From Ruthenibacterium lactatiformans (lineage in GTDB: Bacteria > Bacillota > Clostridia > Oscillospirales > Ruminococcaceae): a stretch of DNA of 64,000 bases. The translations under genes were made by a program, and so were the position numbers. A model generated the notes under the pieces. It ran no database searches and had not been told where the DNA came from. It saw only the letters and a list, made by a program, of their open reading frames with translations. The stretch is taken from the NCBI RefSeq assembly GCF_000949455.1, contig NZ_JXXK01000001.1, positions 248,001 to 312,000 on the forward strand, given 5' to 3'. This document shows positions 25,742-34,427 of this stretch, piece by piece (position 1 is the stretch's first letter; the number at the start of each line of letters is the position of its first letter).

Positions 25742-27805
25742 TTAATAATTCTTTTCAAAACGCAGTCCTAGGCTTGTTTTCTGCACAAGTCCGTCGAACA
25801 GGCACAGGCAGGTGGGAAGCACGAACAAAACCATGCAGCATGACAGCACTGCGCCGCGGCCCACCAGATACCCAAGCTGGCTGATGACCCCGTTTGTGGA
25901 CAGCGCACCCAGCATACTGCCGGCAATGCACAGAATGCTTCCGCTGGTCAGAATAGAGACGACTGTTTCGCGCACAGTGATACGCGCCGCATGCCAACGG
26001 GAATTTTCGCGCCGGTTTTCCAGGTATTTGTTGGTGAACAGGATGGCGTAATCTACCGTAGCGCCAAGCTGTACCGTATTGATGATCAGGTATGCGATAT
26101 AATTCAGCCGTTCTCCCGTTAAGTATGGCACCGCAAGGTTCATCCAGATGGCGCTTTCAATGACGAATACAAGGATCGCGGGCAACGAGAGCGACTTGAA
26201 CGTGATGAGCAGGATGAGGAAGATCGCTCCCACAGCGATACCGTTCACTACGATATCGTCCTCTGTCACGGTGTCCCGCATATCCAGCGTGTTGACGGCT
26301 TCTCCCGCTATCAAATAGGCGTCCGGGTAATACTCCTGCGCAGTTTCCCGCAGCTGTGTGGCAACCGCGAAAGGGATCTCCCCGTCCACGCCTACGCTGG
26401 TGCTGATGACCATGCGCGTATAATGCTCGCTGATCAGCAGCTCCCGCTGCGTCTTTGGCACATATTCCTCCGGGATACTGCTGCCCACAGTATCCGTATA
26501 GCTGAGCACCTCCGTTACCTCGGGAATGGTCTTGAAAGCGTCGGAGAGCGCCTTTTCGCGGGCTGTGTCCCCCCTGGGAACCATACAGACGATCTGGTTG
26601 GAACGGCCAAATTCCTCGTTGATGCGGATGGCGTCCGCGCCGATCTGAGTGGAGGCATCCCCGTATATCTCGCTGGAGCCATAAGCAAAGTCGATCCTGT
26701 CTTTGGCGACAAAGGAAGGCACCGCCAGCAGAATGAACAGGATAAGCACCGGGACCTTCACCTTCATCACGAAGTAAGAAAATCCGCGGAACGTCGGTAT
26801 GAAGCTGCGATGCTGCGTTTTGTCAATCAGCTTATAACACAGTACCGCCAGACATGGCAGAAAGACCAGCACGCACAGCAGCGAGAACACGATAGCCTTC
26901 GCCATGACAACGCCCATATCCGGCCCGATGCGGAAACGCATCAGGATCAGAGCGGCAAAACCGATCACGGTGGTGAGTGCGCTGGAGGTCACGGAAGAAA
27001 AGCTGTCCTTTACCGCGTGAGACATGGCATCCTGTACATCCATCCCGCTCGCCCGGAAACGGGAAAAGCTGTGCAGCAGAAAAATCGAATAGTCCATGCT
27101 GACGGCGAGCTGCAGCACGCTGCCCGCTGCATTCGTCACAAAGCTGATGGTCCCGAATGCAAGATTCGTGCCCATGTTCAGAACGATAGCCACACCGATG
27201 GTTGCCATGAAAAGCACCGGTTCAAACCAGCTCGTGGTGGTGAGCAGCAAAATCAGGAATACCAGTGGAAGCGCAATGGCCATAACCATCTTTAGCTCGC
27301 GGGTCGTAGATTCTGTGGCCATCCCCGTATTCACCGCCTCCCCGCTCATGGCGGCGTCCTCACCAACCACAGCGCGGATATCCATTAAATGACTGTACAA
27401 GTCATCCTCATCCACATAGCAGGTGAACAGCACGTTTCCCTCCTTGTACCAGCTTTCCACTGTGTCGCCGTCCAGCGTCTCCAGCGGCGCGTAAACATTG
27501 GCGTAATCATCCAGCCACATCACCTCCGACACGCCCGGCACCTGCTGGAGCTGTTTCTTCAGCGCCAGCGCCTCCGGAATCGCCGCATCCTCGATCATAA
27601 TGCGGCAGTTGGCAGTTTTGGCGCTGTATTCCTCCTCCATTACATCCAGGGCAATGGTGGACGGCGCGTCCTTGGGCAGATAATGCATCATATTATAGTC
27701 TACCTTTACTCTGCGGCTGAGCAGTGCACACAAAACCGCCAGCACCGCAAACAGGGCAACGATGCCTTTTTTATGATGGAGCATTTTCTGGGCTATTTTG
27801 TTCAT
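25742..27805 (-). CDS. MMPL-family RND transporter
   Basis: A 687-residue membrane protein of the MMPL/YdfJ group of RND transporters, which move lipids or small hydrophobic compounds. It has two matching halves, each with one membrane helix, a large outer loop and a block of five helices (about 180-340 and 500-670). The inner helix contains the SMDYSIFLLHSF and ATVDYAILFTNKY motifs, with the Asp-Tyr pair needed for proton coupling. GAGGAG precedes the chosen ATG. It heads the operon with the YhgE-like and GH3 genes and is divergent from a TetR regulator. Confidence 0.9.
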   Translation of the reverse strand: MNKIAQKMLHHKKGIVALFAVLAVLCALLSRRVKVDYNMMHYLPKDAPSTIALDVMEEEYSAKTANCRIMIEDAAIPEALALKKQLQQVPGVSEVMWLDDYANVYAPLETLDGDTVESWYKEGNVLFTCYVDEDDLYSHLMDIRAVVGEDAAMSGEAVNTGMATESTTRELKMVMAIALPLVFLILLLTTTSWFEPVLFMATIGVAIVLNMGTNLAFGTISFVTNAAGSVLQLAVSMDYSIFLLHSFSRFRASGMDVQDAMSHAVKDSFSSVTSSALTTVIGFAALILMRFRIGPDMGVVMAKAIVFSLLCVLVFLPCLAVLCYKLIDKTQHRSFIPTFRGFSYFVMKVKVPVLILFILLAVPSFVAKDRIDFAYGSSEIYGDASTQIGADAIRINEEFGRSNQIVCMVPRGDTAREKALSDAFKTIPEVTEVLSYTDTVGSSIPEEYVPKTQRELLISEHYTRMVISTSVGVDGEIPFAVATQLRETAQEYYPDAYLIAGEAVNTLDMRDTVTEDDIVVNGIAVGAIFLILLITFKSLSLPAILVFVIESAIWMNLAVPYLTGERLNYIAYLIINTVQLGATVDYAILFTNKYLENRRENSRWHAARITVRETVVSILTSGSILCIAGSMLGALSTNGVISQLGYLVGRGAVLSCCMVLFVLPTCLCLFDGLVQKTSLGLRFEKNY

Positions 27806-27865
27806 CCAACCGAACTCCTCAGTCTTTTCATTTTTGTACATATGTTGACTTTTGTTTCTGAATTG

Positions 27866-27895
27866 ATTATAGTGGAATCAGATAATAAAATGCAA
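27866..27895 (-). promoter_or_regulatory. Promoter of the MMPL operon
   Basis: TTGCAT, an 18-bp spacer and TATAAT on the minus strand, in the 200-bp gap shared with the divergent TetR gene; the TetR operator is probably in this gap but no clear dyad was found. Confidence 0.55.
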
Positions 27896-28004
27896 TCAGC
27901 AGATTCCCGCTGATCTATGCAACTTTGTATAAATTGAACGGATATTGTACAGTTTTAAAAATATTTTGCAGTCAACTCAATTGGCCGCAGTGGAGGTTCC
28001 ATAA

Positions 28005-28571
28005 ATGGCGAAAGCAGAATACAAAAGCGCAATTCGTTCACGCAGGATGATCCAGCGCGCGCTGGTCGAACTGCTGCAGGAAAAGGAACTTGATAAGATC
28101 ACCGTTACGGACATCGTGACGCGCGCCGACATCAACCGCGGTACTTTTTATGCGCACTATGCAGACATTTCGGGCGTGCTTGACAGTATTATGGAAAATG
28201 TCTGCCAGACCATCCGGGAAGCGCTGGAAAAACAACCGCTTTGGGCAAAAGCTCCAGATGCACGCATTGTGCTGCAGCACTTGCAGCGCATGCTGGAAAG
28301 CGACCCGGAATTTTACCGAAATGCCATCCGCACCAATGTTTCCAACATCGTATTGGAAAAGCTGCGGGAATTCTTTATTGAACAGATGATGCAGCGCGAA
28401 AGCGGCTATGCTGTCCGCAACCATGAACAATATGTGTTTACCGTCCGGTTTGGTTCCGGCGGCGTTATCACTTTATATAAGGACTGGTTTTCCGGCAACC
28501 TGCCTTTTTCGCTGGACGAGCTGACCGAAAAGGCGGCGCAGGCCATCAACACAATGCTTGCGGGTTTGTAA
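28005..28571 (+). CDS. TetR/AcrR-family regulator
   Basis: A 188-residue protein with the TetR helix-turn-helix at about residues 10-58 (ITVTDIVTRADINRGTFYAHY) and a C-terminal TetR_C-like helical ligand domain. GGAGG lies 8 bp before the ATG. Its divergent position next to the MMPL operon makes that operon its likely target. Confidence 0.9.
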   Translation: MAKAEYKSAIRSRRMIQRALVELLQEKELDKITVTDIVTRADINRGTFYAHYADISGVLDSIMENVCQTIREALEKQPLWAKAPDARIVLQHLQRMLESDPEFYRNAIRTNVSNIVLEKLREFFIEQMMQRESGYAVRNHEQYVFTVRFGSGGVITLYKDWFSGNLPFSLDELTEKAAQAINTMLAGL

Positions 28572-28591
28572 GTTGTGTTTTTATATGCAAA

Positions 28592-28616
28592 AAGGCGCAG
28601 CATTCGGCTGCGCCTC
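28592..28616. terminator. Hairpin after the TetR gene
   Basis: AGGCGCAGC pairs with GCTGCGCCT. The T run is on the minus-strand side, so it works best against transcripts coming from the right (the AT-rich block), and may also end the TetR transcript. The next 190 bp (28617-28807) hold no supported gene. Confidence 0.65.
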
Positions 28617-28807
28617 AACATAAATGATAGATACAGTCTATATGGAAAACTAAATGTCGTTCATGTTTCACAAACGGGCCTATAAGAAAATGAACCCACT
28701 TACTGCAAACACCAAGCTTTCTATTAACAAAAAAACGCCAGAATCATACGATTCCGACGGTTTTAGCCCGAGTGTAATTATAGGATTCAGGAAAGTAGCT
28801 AAAGTGA

Positions 28808-29309
28808 TTAAACATCAATTCCAATTACGTATATTGGAACTTGTATTGCGCTTTTGAAATAGGGCAGGTATTTTTCAACCTTTTCAAAATTAAGAGATCC
28901 CTCCCAGTTATGGCCATATTGGTTGGTCAAAAATTTTTGCATGGCTTTTGCAGTTGTGATATAAACACCGAAATCAATAAGATCCAAATTTGAATAGGAT
29001 GCCATCTGGAACTTTAGCAAGTCAGTTCCCAAAAACGAAGCATGTCCAAATTGGACCTCAACAGCTATCCGTTTTTTTGAAAATCGAATTTGCTGTATGC
29101 TTTCATATCCGGAGATATGCGTGGTTGCCCCTCCCAGCCTTTTTCCAAAAACAAATCATTTAGAATTTTAATAAATTCTTTACGATTTAGTTTGGAAAAA
29201 TCAACACACGCTGCATATAAAATTGTTCAATTTCTGCTTTCTGGGCAAGACGGCTGTTAAAGAGTTCCTCTGAAAAGCGGAAAGAATACTTTTTAAGGCG
29301 TACAGCCAT
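28808..29309 (-). pseudogene. Broken BglII/BstYI-type restriction endonuclease gene
   Basis: Three frames together give one protein of about 167 residues: start MAVRLKKYSFRFSEELF (ATG at 29309), then LNRKEFIKILNDLFLEKGWEG, then RIAVEVQFGHASF to the stop at 28808. A single missing A in the run of seven A near 29071 separates the Asp in AYSKFDF from VEVQ. Adding one A restores Asp-x8-Glu-x-Gln, the catalytic pattern known from BglII. A second shift lies near 29210. No partner methyltransferase is adjacent. The family match is by motif only, and the N-terminal part is the least certain. Confidence 0.55.
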
Positions 29310-29394
29310 GCAATATCAGTTCCAATCACAGTAACAGTATAATTGAAGTATATCATAACGCGACAAAAAAGACCAGACAGCACAACAAATGCAA

Positions 29395-29432
29395 ACAAAA
29401 AAGCGGGTAAGCCCCATAAGGACTTACCCGTG
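29395..29432 (-). terminator. Terminator of the ATPase/nuclease unit
   Basis: CGGGTAAG pairs with CTTACCCG, followed on the minus strand by CTTTTTTG. A second long stem (AAGTGTAACCCA/TGGGTTACACTT, about 29519-29563) lies directly after the ATPase stop, with T-rich sequence on the plus strand. Confidence 0.8.
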
Positions 29433-29570
29433 GTCCGAGTGTCATTAAAGGATCTGTGGAAATCCAGTAATACCAATAGTTTGCAAGCAGCAAGCAAGGC
29501 TTCTTCCCAGTCACAGTCACAAAGTGTAACCCACAATAAGCATTGGGTTACACTTTGTTTTTAGAAATCC

Positions 29571-31178
29571 TTAATAAATAACACCAAACGAATCGACAAG
29601 GCCCATAAAGCGTTCGCAGTAAATACTTTGCAATATATGGCTATTGGGATTTGATTCGTAGTTTATTGCGTTCACACCATCCATATTATAATATTTTGTG
29701 CCAGATGAGTATTCCTCATCTTTCAAGGTGGAAGATAAGATAACCTGCGCTCCGGTCTTCTGGTACTCTTTGATCATAATGTTTTCTTTTTTTGTGGACA
29801 GTTCTCCTTTTCTAAAACAATCCATAATAATTGGAAAATCGTGCTTGAGATGCCAGAAGATTGCCAATGTTCTGCTAAAATAATACTCCTGCTCTTCACT
29901 TCCTGAAAACGTCATTGATTTTGTAGAAAAGAAGTCTTTAAAGATTTGAGTTCCATCAGGATCAATGAGCTTATAAAATGAGTTCATGCTTGCAAGGATG
30001 CTTTCTTTTACTTTGGTTTGCTTTTGAGAGTTTGAATCTTGAAGATTTTGCTCTGTTTCAATTTCGGCTTCAAGAGCATCTTGTTTATCATGCAATTCAG
30101 ACAGTCGTTCTTCATCCTCGCTATATGTTCGAATTGTTTCAGAGTATATCAGCATATTTGAAACAGGGACAGGTGTTTTTTGGATTTTTTGCTTTAACTC
30201 GTCTTGCTTCTGATTTATTCTCTGCTGTAATTCTGTGATTTCGGCTGTATATAGAGTGATGGAGTCAGAAATAGAGCGCATAACGTTTTTTCTTACTAAG
30301 TCATTTGTTAGTTCAAAGCTCAAATCTCCGCTGACATAAGTAATATTGCTGCTGCCACAGTCTCGACAGCGTATTTCGCCTGATTTTAACTGCGTATTCA
30401 AGGAATTAAGCTCGGAGATGAGGTTTTCCAATTTAATTTTACGATTTATGAGCCGCGCTCGCTTTTTTTGCATAGTAGAAATAGCATCATTAAGAGCTTG
30501 GTATTCTTGCCGTTCCTTTTCCATGTTTTCTCGATCAGCAGTTTTTGAGACTGCACTCGCAATCTCGGGATGTTCACGGTAAAGAGTCAGCCGCTTACTT
30601 AATGATTCGATATTAGATTTACATTTTTTTAGTTCTAATCTCAATGCTTTTAACTTTTCGATGGATTCTGTCAACGTCAGGCAGCCGGAAAGAGCATACA
30701 ACATATTTGCAAAATCCTGCTTGTTGTAATACCCATTATTTACAATATTAGATGGATTACGTCTATCCTGACCAACAAAAAATAGTTGGTAGAAGAGTGA
30801 GAGATCAACAAGTTTTTGAAACCCATCCTTGATAATGTATGGTAGTGAAAATATATTTTTTGTAACGAAGTATTTTAACTCAGATGTATCATTAAATACC
30901 GTTACAATATCTCTCTGTTTAACAGCAATCGTGCTGTTTTTTCGTAGAAACTCAAATATTTCTCCGTTATGTTCGATACTGGTATAAAAGTAATATGATT
31001 TGTAGTTAAAACCGCTCGGGAAAATTGGCTCATTTCCCAAAGCATACATCATTCCTTGAAAGATAATAGTTTTTCCCTTATTGTTGTCGTTACTAAAAAT
31101 TACATTCACTCCATCAGTAAGGCGATCCTCGATGAACGATTCTTGGGTATTTCCGCAGCCTGTTTTAAGAATTTTCAC
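29571..31178 (-). CDS. SMC/ABC-type ATPase with CxxC hinge, probable defence protein
   Basis: A 535-residue AAA/ABC ATPase of the SMC-Rad50 style. The N-terminus has a P-loop (SNDNNKGKTIIFQG, residues 29-42), and long coiled coils run from about 165-265 and 305-385. Between them lies CRDCGSSN (near residue 272), a CxxC like a zinc hook, and the C-terminus has a Walker B-like FPIIMDCFRKGE followed by VILSST. It overlaps the upstream nuclease-like gene by 14 bp and shares a terminator with it. Known relatives by architecture are LmuB of Lamassu and the ATPases of ABC-three-component systems. AT-rich codon use differs from the chromosome around it. Confidence 0.65.
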   Translation of the reverse strand: MKILKTGCGNTQESFIEDRLTDGVNVIFSNDNNKGKTIIFQGMMYALGNEPIFPSGFNYKSYYFYTSIEHNGEIFEFLRKNSTIAVKQRDIVTVFNDTSELKYFVTKNIFSLPYIIKDGFQKLVDLSLFYQLFFVGQDRRNPSNIVNNGYYNKQDFANMLYALSGCLTLTESIEKLKALRLELKKCKSNIESLSKRLTLYREHPEIASAVSKTADRENMEKERQEYQALNDAISTMQKKRARLINRKIKLENLISELNSLNTQLKSGEIRCRDCGSSNITYVSGDLSFELTNDLVRKNVMRSISDSITLYTAEITELQQRINQKQDELKQKIQKTPVPVSNMLIYSETIRTYSEDEERLSELHDKQDALEAEIETEQNLQDSNSQKQTKVKESILASMNSFYKLIDPDGTQIFKDFFSTKSMTFSGSEEQEYYFSRTLAIFWHLKHDFPIIMDCFRKGELSTKKENIMIKEYQKTGAQVILSSTLKDEEYSSGTKYYNMDGVNAINYESNPNSHILQSIYCERFMGLVDSFGVIY

Positions 31179-32205
31179 TTTTCAGGCCCTCCTTTACTAA
31201 CGCTATCAAATACAGCAGTGCGGTTTCGTCTAATGTGAATAGCCTGTTTTTAGTTCGAGAAGATAATTTTCCAAGAATCACGCGAATCCCTGCCGCAGAA
31301 TCTTTTTCGAGTGTTGTCATTATTTCTTCTAATAGGATCCAAAATGCACTTTTATTGTTTTTATTAAAAAGTGTTCTACTAATTTGGGCTTGGCATTCTT
31401 GGATTAAATCAGCAATGTCTTCCTCATCCATTCCTTGGACTTCTTGAATGAAGTAGAGCGGAATTCCTCTTGAGGAAAATAAATCATTTCCAATTACTCT
31501 ATTAACAACAAGCAGTTCGATATCTTTTCGATAGATATTTTTTTCGAATTTCTCTGCTTCTTGGATTGAAGAAACTTCTTCACCGTAAACATTTCTGATT
31601 TTTTTGGATGCTTGCTGCATTCGAATTTCATCAAAAATACGAGTCAAGAACTCATCATCCAATTTGGAAACGTTCTTGAATTTAATAATAGATTTGATGT
31701 AATCGCTTTTATTGTATTTGTCAAATATAAAAATAACATCAAATAAAAATTGGTCTACTTCCGAAATAATAGCTGGTGTGTTTATATCCGGATCATTTCG
31801 ACGCTTAATCTCGGCTATCAACCCTTCCTTTACATGAGAGACTTTAGTTTTCTTGAAATTACTAATGTCAAAAATCTCTACTGAGGTATTCTCAACATAG
31901 CTTTCTTTAAGTTGTGGCAAGTATAGAATAAAATGGCCAAAAGAAATGTCACTCACATAATTTGAAAATAGCGTATATAGTGCTTTGCCGACCGTACGAG
32001 GGGTTAACGATGCAACATTTTTTGATTGAATATCCCAACTGTCAAAATAATCTTCGGAAACACCTGTGACATCGTTAAAGCAATCAATGATAAAGAGGCT
32101 TATACCACGGTGACCTTTAATTTTAGTCAATAGGTAAAGGAGAGATTTGGTTTCAAATTCAGTTGCTTTATCATTATTCTGTTCACTGGTTTTGAATTTG
32201 TACAT
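31165..32205 (-). CDS. Restriction-endonuclease-like effector (Cap4/DUF4297-like), partner of the SMC ATPase
   Basis: A 346-residue protein. The first 80 residues read like a PD-(D/E)xK nuclease core: FETKSLLYLL, then SLFIIDCFNDVTG, then DSWDIQSKN (acid-x-Gln-x-Lys), then TLFSNYVSD, the order seen in DUF4297/Cap4-type dsDNA nucleases. The remainder is helical with an unassigned C-terminal domain (LDETALLYLIALVKEG). It is the first gene of a two-gene unit with the ATPase. By analogy to LmuA it would be the killing or DNA-cutting effector released on infection. Family placement is by pattern and is moderately sure. Confidence 0.55.
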   Translation of the reverse strand: MYKFKTSEQNNDKATEFETKSLLYLLTKIKGHRGISLFIIDCFNDVTGVSEDYFDSWDIQSKNVASLTPRTVGKALYTLFSNYVSDISFGHFILYLPQLKESYVENTSVEIFDISNFKKTKVSHVKEGLIAEIKRRNDPDINTPAIISEVDQFLFDVIFIFDKYNKSDYIKSIIKFKNVSKLDDEFLTRIFDEIRMQQASKKIRNVYGEEVSSIQEAEKFEKNIYRKDIELLVVNRVIGNDLFSSRGIPLYFIQEVQGMDEEDIADLIQECQAQISRTLFNKNNKSAFWILLEEIMTTLEKDSAAGIRVILGKLSSRTKNRLFTLDETALLYLIALVKEGLKSENS

Positions 32206-32270
32206 TTAAACCACCCACATCAGAAAAATACTTGATGGTCAAGTTCAGAGAATCGCTGTTTTTTACAATA

Positions 32271-32299
32271 ATTCTACCACGAACACTTTAGAATGTCAT
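32271..32299 (-). promoter_or_regulatory. Promoter of the nuclease/ATPase unit
   Basis: ATGACA, a 17-bp spacer and TAGAAT on the minus strand, about 65 bp before the start codon. Confidence 0.5.
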
Positions 32300-32390
32300 T
32301 AAATACCTTTGGATGATGCTGCTGCTTTATAGGGACTGTGAGCAGCGTTTTCATATATTCCAACAAGAAAGGAGGGGTGCTCCCCTACAG

Positions 32391-32414
32391 GCCAGCCGTC
32401 GGGCTGGCTTTTTC
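32391..32414 (+). terminator. Hairpin upstream of the ParB-like gene
   Basis: GCCAGCC pairs with GGCTGGC around a short loop and is followed by TTTTT; it ends 15 bp before the ribosome site of the ParB-like gene. It can be a terminator of upstream transcription or an attenuator. A similar element (57259-57282) precedes the Maff2 gene. Confidence 0.65.
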
Positions 32415-32440
32415 TATTTCACAACGAAGGAGGTTTTTAG

Positions 32441-33808
32441 GTGGCTGACGATAAAAAGAATATTCCTGACGCTGGGAAGGTGGACGAGTCCCCCAAGCCG
32501 GGAAAGGTGGAGCCTATCAAAGCCGATTCCACGGTGCAGGAGCCCGCCCCGGCCAAGACGGAGTCCCCCGTGGTAGAGGGTACACCGCAGCCGGGCAAGG
32601 ACGAGAAGCAGACCACGATCCCCGGCATGGGAGATCCCGCCCCCGCCGGAAAGGTGGTGGATTTTACCGCTGCCCGGGATGGGGCGGCGAAGGGCAAGCC
32701 CCCGGAAAAGGCTGCGGCCCCGGATAAGGGCAAGCAGGCGGATAAAGCGAAGGATGCGGCCAAGCCCCGCAGGGGCCGCCCGGCCAGGGCTGACAAGGCG
32801 GCCCCCGACAAGGCCAAGCCGCAACCTCGGGACAAAATGTCCCAAAGCAAACCGCCTGCCGGGAAAGGTGCTCCCGCCACGGCGAAGGCCCCGGCTGCAA
32901 CTGAGCAGCCGCCCACCCCTCGGGATGCCACCCGTGGCGTGAAAGAGGAGATCGTGTATCTCAATCTTTCCGAGCTGCACCCGTTCAAAAATCATCCCTT
33001 TAGTGTCCGGGACGATGCGGAAATGCAGGGGCTGGTGGAGTCGGTCAAGGCTGCCGGGGTCAATCAGCCTGCGCTGGTGCGTCCCCGTGAGGGCGGCGGA
33101 TATGAGATCATCGCCGGACACCGCCGCCAGCGGGCCAGCGAAATGGCCGGATTTATCAATATGCCCTGTATCGTCCGCAACATGACCGATGACGAGGCCA
33201 TCCTCGCCATGACGGATGACAACCTGCGGCACCGGGAGAAGATCGTGCCCACAGAAAGAGGGGCTGCGCTGAAACAGCAGGTGGAGGCTATCAAACACCA
33301 AGGAGCCCGGCCCGGCGAGGATGACCGGGACGCCGGAAAACGCTCCACGCAGATTGTCGGGGATCGCAACGGCATGAACTACAAGCAGGTGCAGCGGTAT
33401 ATCCGCCTGACCGAGCTTGTCCCTGATCTGCAAAAGATGGTGGACGAGAAGCAACTCTCTTTTACCCCCGCCGTAGAGATTTCTTTCATCCGCCCCAAGC
33501 ACCAGAAGTATATCGCCGTTGCCATTGAGGGGCAGGCGTCCTCTCCGTCACTCTCCCAAGCGCAGAAGATGCGGGAACTGGATAAGGAGGGCAAGCTGAA
33601 CGGCGATGTGATCGACGGCATTTTGAGCGAACAGAAGAAGGAGGTTGACAAGGTGATCATCAACAGCGCCGAACTGGAAAAGTATTTTGGTAAGAACAAG
33701 ACGCCCCGGGAGATGAAGGACACCATTCTGGCCCTGCTGGACGAGTGGAAGGAGAAGCAGCCCCCGGAGTTGGGCAAGCCGGACAAGAAAAAGGACATGG
33801 AGAAGTAA
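32441..33808 (+). CDS. ParB-like partition/regulatory protein of the ICE
   Basis: A 455-residue protein starting with GTG behind AGGAGG. Residues 1-165 are low complexity (Lys, Pro, Ala). Residues about 168-265 form a ParB N-terminal domain: LSELHPFKNHPF, SVKAAGVNQPALVRP, the box GGYEIIAGHRRQRASEMAG and LAMTDDNLRHREKI. A helix-turn-helix-rich region follows (NGMNYKQVQRYIRLTELVP). No ParA gene is next to it. It is the first ICE gene seen and may act in ICE maintenance or gene control. A copy of the GGGACA-N3-TGTCCC palindrome lies inside its linker and another just after its stop. Confidence 0.85.
   Translation: MADDKKNIPDAGKVDESPKPGKVEPIKADSTVQEPAPAKTESPVVEGTPQPGKDEKQTTIPGMGDPAPAGKVVDFTAARDGAAKGKPPEKAAAPDKGKQADKAKDAAKPRRGRPARADKAAPDKAKPQPRDKMSQSKPPAGKGAPATAKAPAATEQPPTPRDATRGVKEEIVYLNLSELHPFKNHPFSVRDDAEMQGLVESVKAAGVNQPALVRPREGGGYEIIAGHRRQRASEMAGFINMPCIVRNMTDDEAILAMTDDNLRHREKIVPTERGAALKQQVEAIKHQGARPGEDDRDAGKRSTQIVGDRNGMNYKQVQRYIRLTELVPDLQKMVDEKQLSFTPAVEISFIRPKHQKYIAVAIEGQASSPSLSQAQKMRELDKEGKLNGDVIDGILSEQKKEVDKVIINSAELEKYFGKNKTPREMKDTILALLDEWKEKQPPELGKPDKKKDMEK
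32829..32843. repeat. GGGACA-N3-TGTCCC palindrome, copy A
   Basis: GGGACAAAATGTCCC inside the low-complexity linker of the ParB-like gene. It is the first of six copies in the ICE. Confidence 0.75.
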
Positions 33809-33810
33809 CC

Positions 33811-33841
33811 GACCTTGGGACAATTTGTCCAGAGGTCTTTT
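33811..33841 (+). terminator. ParB gene terminator containing palindrome copy B
   Basis: GACCT and AGGTC arms enclose GGGACAATTTGTCC, giving a long hairpin followed by TTTTTCG, 3 bp after the ParB stop. The palindrome copy (33817-33831) has its last base changed. From here to 34085 there is no gene; the stretch is GC-rich and holds further dyads, such as CCCTTTCCCAT/ATGGGAAAGGG at about 34023-34046. Confidence 0.7.
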
Positions 33842-34085
33842 TCGTTCCCTCGTTCAAGGCTCTTGGGATTTATCCCCCGTCGCCGCCTTTTATACGGCAT
33901 GGCCGGGCGCTGTCCGTCAAGGGTGCATCGCACCGCCGCCCTGCGGCGGCTTGCCCTTTACGGGCGGCCCCGGCTGTGCCATTCCCGGGGGCGTGACGGG
34001 GGCATATCCTCCAGAGCCGCCCCCTTTCCCATGAATGGGAAAGGGCGGGGGGATAGAGTTGAACACCATGAAACGGAGGTTTTCT

Positions 34086-34427
34086 ATGAAAAGACCCCTT
34101 GCGTATATCACCGCCGCATGGTGCGGCGAGGACTACAAAAGCACGGAACAGGCGGCCCGGTACTGCCGGGCGGTGTACGAGGCGGGGTTTTCGCCTATTT
34201 GCCCCACGCTGTATCTGCCCTTGTTCCTCAACGATGCGGTTCCCGAGGAGCATAAGAGCGGCATCGACATGAGCCGAGACCTGCTGCGGCGCTCCCATGT
34301 GCTGGTGGTGTGCGGCCATACCGTCACCGAGGCCATGAAAAACGACATCGCCGTGGCCCAGCGACTGGGGATCACCGCCACAACGCTGGAGGGTATCCTC
34401 ACCGTCAAAGGACAGGGGCGGCGCTGA
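34086..34427 (+). CDS. DUF4406/nucleoside deoxyribosyltransferase-like protein
   Basis: A 113-residue protein beginning MKRPLAYITAAWCGEDY, with YCRAVYEAGFSPICPTLYLP, DLLRRSHVLVVCG and a C-terminal MKNDIAVAQRLGI stretch. This is the layout of the small Rossmann-like DUF4406/DUF1937 proteins related to nucleoside 2-deoxyribosyltransferases, common on ICEs and phages. GGAGG lies directly upstream. Its stop overlaps the ArdA start (TGATG). The role is unknown; a nucleotide-related or anti-host function is possible. Confidence 0.65.
   Translation: MKRPLAYITAAWCGEDYKSTEQAARYCRAVYEAGFSPICPTLYLPLFLNDAVPEEHKSGIDMSRDLLRRSHVLVVCGHTVTEAMKNDIAVAQRLGITATTLEGILTVKGQGRR

Noticed and set aside
28654..28857. 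67-codon frame left of the restriction enzyme remnant
   Set aside because: No ribosome site, no recognised motif, and it runs across the edge of the pseudogene.
33815..34255. 146-codon plus-strand frame after the ParB gene
   Set aside because: Composed of Arg/Pro/Gly from GC-rich noncoding sequence and overlaps the well-supported DUF4406-like gene.
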